From NCBI GenBank assembly GCA_947488655.1, contig CANKZZ010000003.1, positions 124,001 to 188,000 on the forward strand: a stretch of DNA of 64,000 nt, read 5' to 3'. Under the pieces are notes generated by a model. The model ran no database searches and had not been told where the DNA came from. It saw nothing but the letters and a program-made list of their open reading frames with translations. Made by a program: the position numbers and the translations under genes. Position 1 is the first letter of the stretch. Each line of letters opens with the position of its first letter. Below, one piece after another: positions 62,719 through 64,000 of this stretch. This stretch comes from an uncultured Psychroserpens sp. GTDB taxonomy: Bacteria > Bacteroidota > Bacteroidia > Flavobacteriales > Flavobacteriaceae.

Positions 62719-63258
62719 TTATTTTAAGTGTTTAATAATTTTTGAACTCAGAGGGCTGGTCATAGAAAAGTAATAATCTACAAATTCTCCTGTTGGTGCA
62801 ATTAGGTATTTTTGAAAATTCCATTTCACCTTAGAGTTGGCTACCCTATTTTTTCTTTTTTGCGTCAACCACTCGTACAAAGGATGTTGATTAGCATCTT
62901 TTACATCTATTTTTTCTGTAATAGGAAATGTAACACCATAATTAATCTCGCAAAAAGATTCTATATCTTTAGCATTACCAGGTTCTTGATTCCCAAATTG
63001 ATTACAAGGCACACCTATAACAACAAGTGTGTCTTTGTAACTATCATAAAGTTCTTGTAACTCTTTATATTGGGATGTAAAACCACATTTTGATGCCACA
63101 TTTACAAAGAGAATGTACTTATCTTTATATGCGGAAAGTGATAACGGTTTACCATTTAGCCCATTAATTTCTATATCGTAAATAGAGGAGTAGTTAGCTG
63201 TTTCCGAAGCATTTGAAGTCGAACATAATGTTGCCATAAAAATTTTTATTGGGTTCAT
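62719..63258 (-). CDS. Glutathione peroxidase family protein
   Basis: 179 residues from ATG 63258, which follows the SDR stop by 1 base; an earlier start would lie inside the SDR gene. NVASKCGFTSQYKELQELY (peroxidatic Cys), VIGVPCNQFGNQEPG (Gln) and VKWNFQKYLI (Trp-Asn) make up the active site, with Cys rather than Sec. In bacteria such enzymes usually use thioredoxin to reduce peroxides. A weak N-terminal hydrophobic stretch (IKIFMATLC) may signal export. Confidence 0.9.
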   Translation of the reverse strand: MNPIKIFMATLCSTSNASETANYSSIYDIEINGLNGKPLSLSAYKDKYILFVNVASKCGFTSQYKELQELYDSYKDTLVVIGVPCNQFGNQEPGNAKDIESFCEINYGVTFPITEKIDVKDANQHPLYEWLTQKRKNRVANSKVKWNFQKYLIAPTGEFVDYYFSMTSPLSSKIIKHLK

Positions 63259-63259
63259 C

Positions 63260-63943
63260 TTAAATTTTAAAGCTAACGATTCCGCAGTCCATTTCAAATA
63301 CTTGTCCAGAAATAGAACTTGCTTTATCAGATAATAAAAAGGCAGCCATACCAGCAACATCCTTAGGTTGTAAAAACTTTTTCATAGGATGACGCTCTGC
63401 AATGCTATCTATCATTTTATCATTTCTAAGTAATTTTGAAGCTAACTCAGTATTTGTAACTGTAGGAGCAATGGCATTAATTCTTAATGAGGTAGCAAGC
63501 TCAGCACCTAATGATTTTACTAAACCTTCAACACCAGATTTTGCAGCAGCAATACTTGCATGAAAAGGCATCCCTAATTTGGCAGCAACTGTACTAAATA
63601 ATACAATTGACGGATCGTTACCATTTTTAATACTACTTAAATAAGTTTGTATGGCTTTGACAGCTCCAATGACATTAATTTCATAATCTTCCCTAAAATC
63701 GTCTAAACTTAGGCGTTTTATAGGTTTTAAATTAATGCTTCCTGGGCAATAAACCAATCCGTCTGCAGCTTCGATTTCAGGTAGCTCATCTTTTAAAATA
63801 TCGCAGGTATGATGCGTGAGATTGTCATGCGAGAAACTTGGTGCTGTACGACTAATGTTTATGATTTTGTGATTTTCTAAGAGAGTTTCGACAATGGCAT
63901 TACCAATGCCTTTACTGCCACCTATAATTATATACGTTTTCAT
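63260..63943 (-). CDS. Short-chain dehydrogenase/reductase-like protein
   Basis: 227 residues. IIGGSKGIGNAIVETL is the TGxxxGIG cofactor motif; VLFSTVAAKLG carries the catalytic Ser region. At the expected Y-x-x-x-K site the protein reads HASIAAAKSGVEGL, with Ile instead of Tyr. It may therefore not be a classical reductase. First gene of the light-stress operon visible in the window, with 1-base spacing to the peroxidase gene. Confidence 0.85.
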   Translation of the reverse strand: MKTYIIIGGSKGIGNAIVETLLENHKIINISRTAPSFSHDNLTHHTCDILKDELPEIEAADGLVYCPGSINLKPIKRLSLDDFREDYEINVIGAVKAIQTYLSSIKNGNDPSIVLFSTVAAKLGMPFHASIAAAKSGVEGLVKSLGAELATSLRINAIAPTVTNTELASKLLRNDKMIDSIAERHPMKKFLQPKDVAGMAAFLLSDKASSISGQVFEMDCGIVSFKI

Positions 63944-64000
63944 TATGATTGGTTTATATAATTAAGCGTAATAGCTATTCTATACTACTACGCTTAATCT
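63944..64000. other. Upstream region of the light-stress operon, with inverted repeat
   Basis: attaagcgta (63961-63970) and tacgcttaat (63990-63999) are perfect 10-bp inverted repeats separated by 19 bases, about 20 bases upstream of the SDR start. A possible operator; the window ends here. Confidence 0.45.

Overview
The window is from an AT-rich Bacteroidetes chromosome, most likely a marine member of the Flavobacteriaceae. Supporting signs are the protein families present (DUF4290, DUF6090, DUF6567-like and Lacal_2735-like proteins, a MurA with Asp in place of the catalytic Cys), a TTG-N19-TAAATTTG promoter of flavobacterial type, and many secreted proteins and lipoproteins.

Region 1 (1-21,500) is an accessory, defence-type block on the + strand. 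It opens with decayed sequence: a gene tail, a dead DUF6567-like lipoprotein gene and terminators. Then comes a tight four-gene operon (TerB-like protein, coiled-coil membrane protein, vWA-like lipoprotein, secreted EEP-fold hydrolase). A type I restriction-modification operon follows (hsdM, hsdS, a 1507-residue Sacsin-like GHKL ATPase with a DUF3883 tail, hsdR). Directly behind it sits a translationally coupled pair: a protein-kinase/SF1 helicase fusion and a winged-helix/PLD-nuclease protein. The pair abuts a 5'-truncated reading frame that looks like an insertion scar. The block ends at a tRNA-Met gene on the - strand.

Region 2 (21,790-32,410) is core genome: tRNA-Met, a SRPBCC protein, a class IV aminotransferase, YqgE, HU, fmt-recQ-ATPase operon, DUF493, DUF4290, murA, a DinB-like protein and a lipoprotein.

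Region 3 (about 33,200-59,430) is the most unusual part. Almost every gene lies on the - strand. They are small, mostly secreted, membrane or hypothetical genes, and the gaps contain copies of one imperfect-palindromic repeat of about 135-145 bp, always in the same orientation. The outermost bases of the repeats are not constant: the bases just downstream of a gene are the reverse complement of the bases just upstream of the same gene. That is the pattern expected if each gene plus one repeat had once been a circle, as for integron cassettes with attC sites. No integrase is visible and the core bases fit the integron consensus only partly, so I call it an integron-like (CALIN-like) cassette array. 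One unit carries a copper-resistance cluster. Two short, related elements lie at the upstream ends of runs of cassettes (about 40.7 kb and 59.4 kb).

Region 4 (59,436-64,000) is a light/oxidative-stress cluster on the - strand: SDR protein, glutathione peroxidase, a small Lacal_2735-like protein, TspO, SRPBCC protein, photolyase and a SnoaL-like protein.
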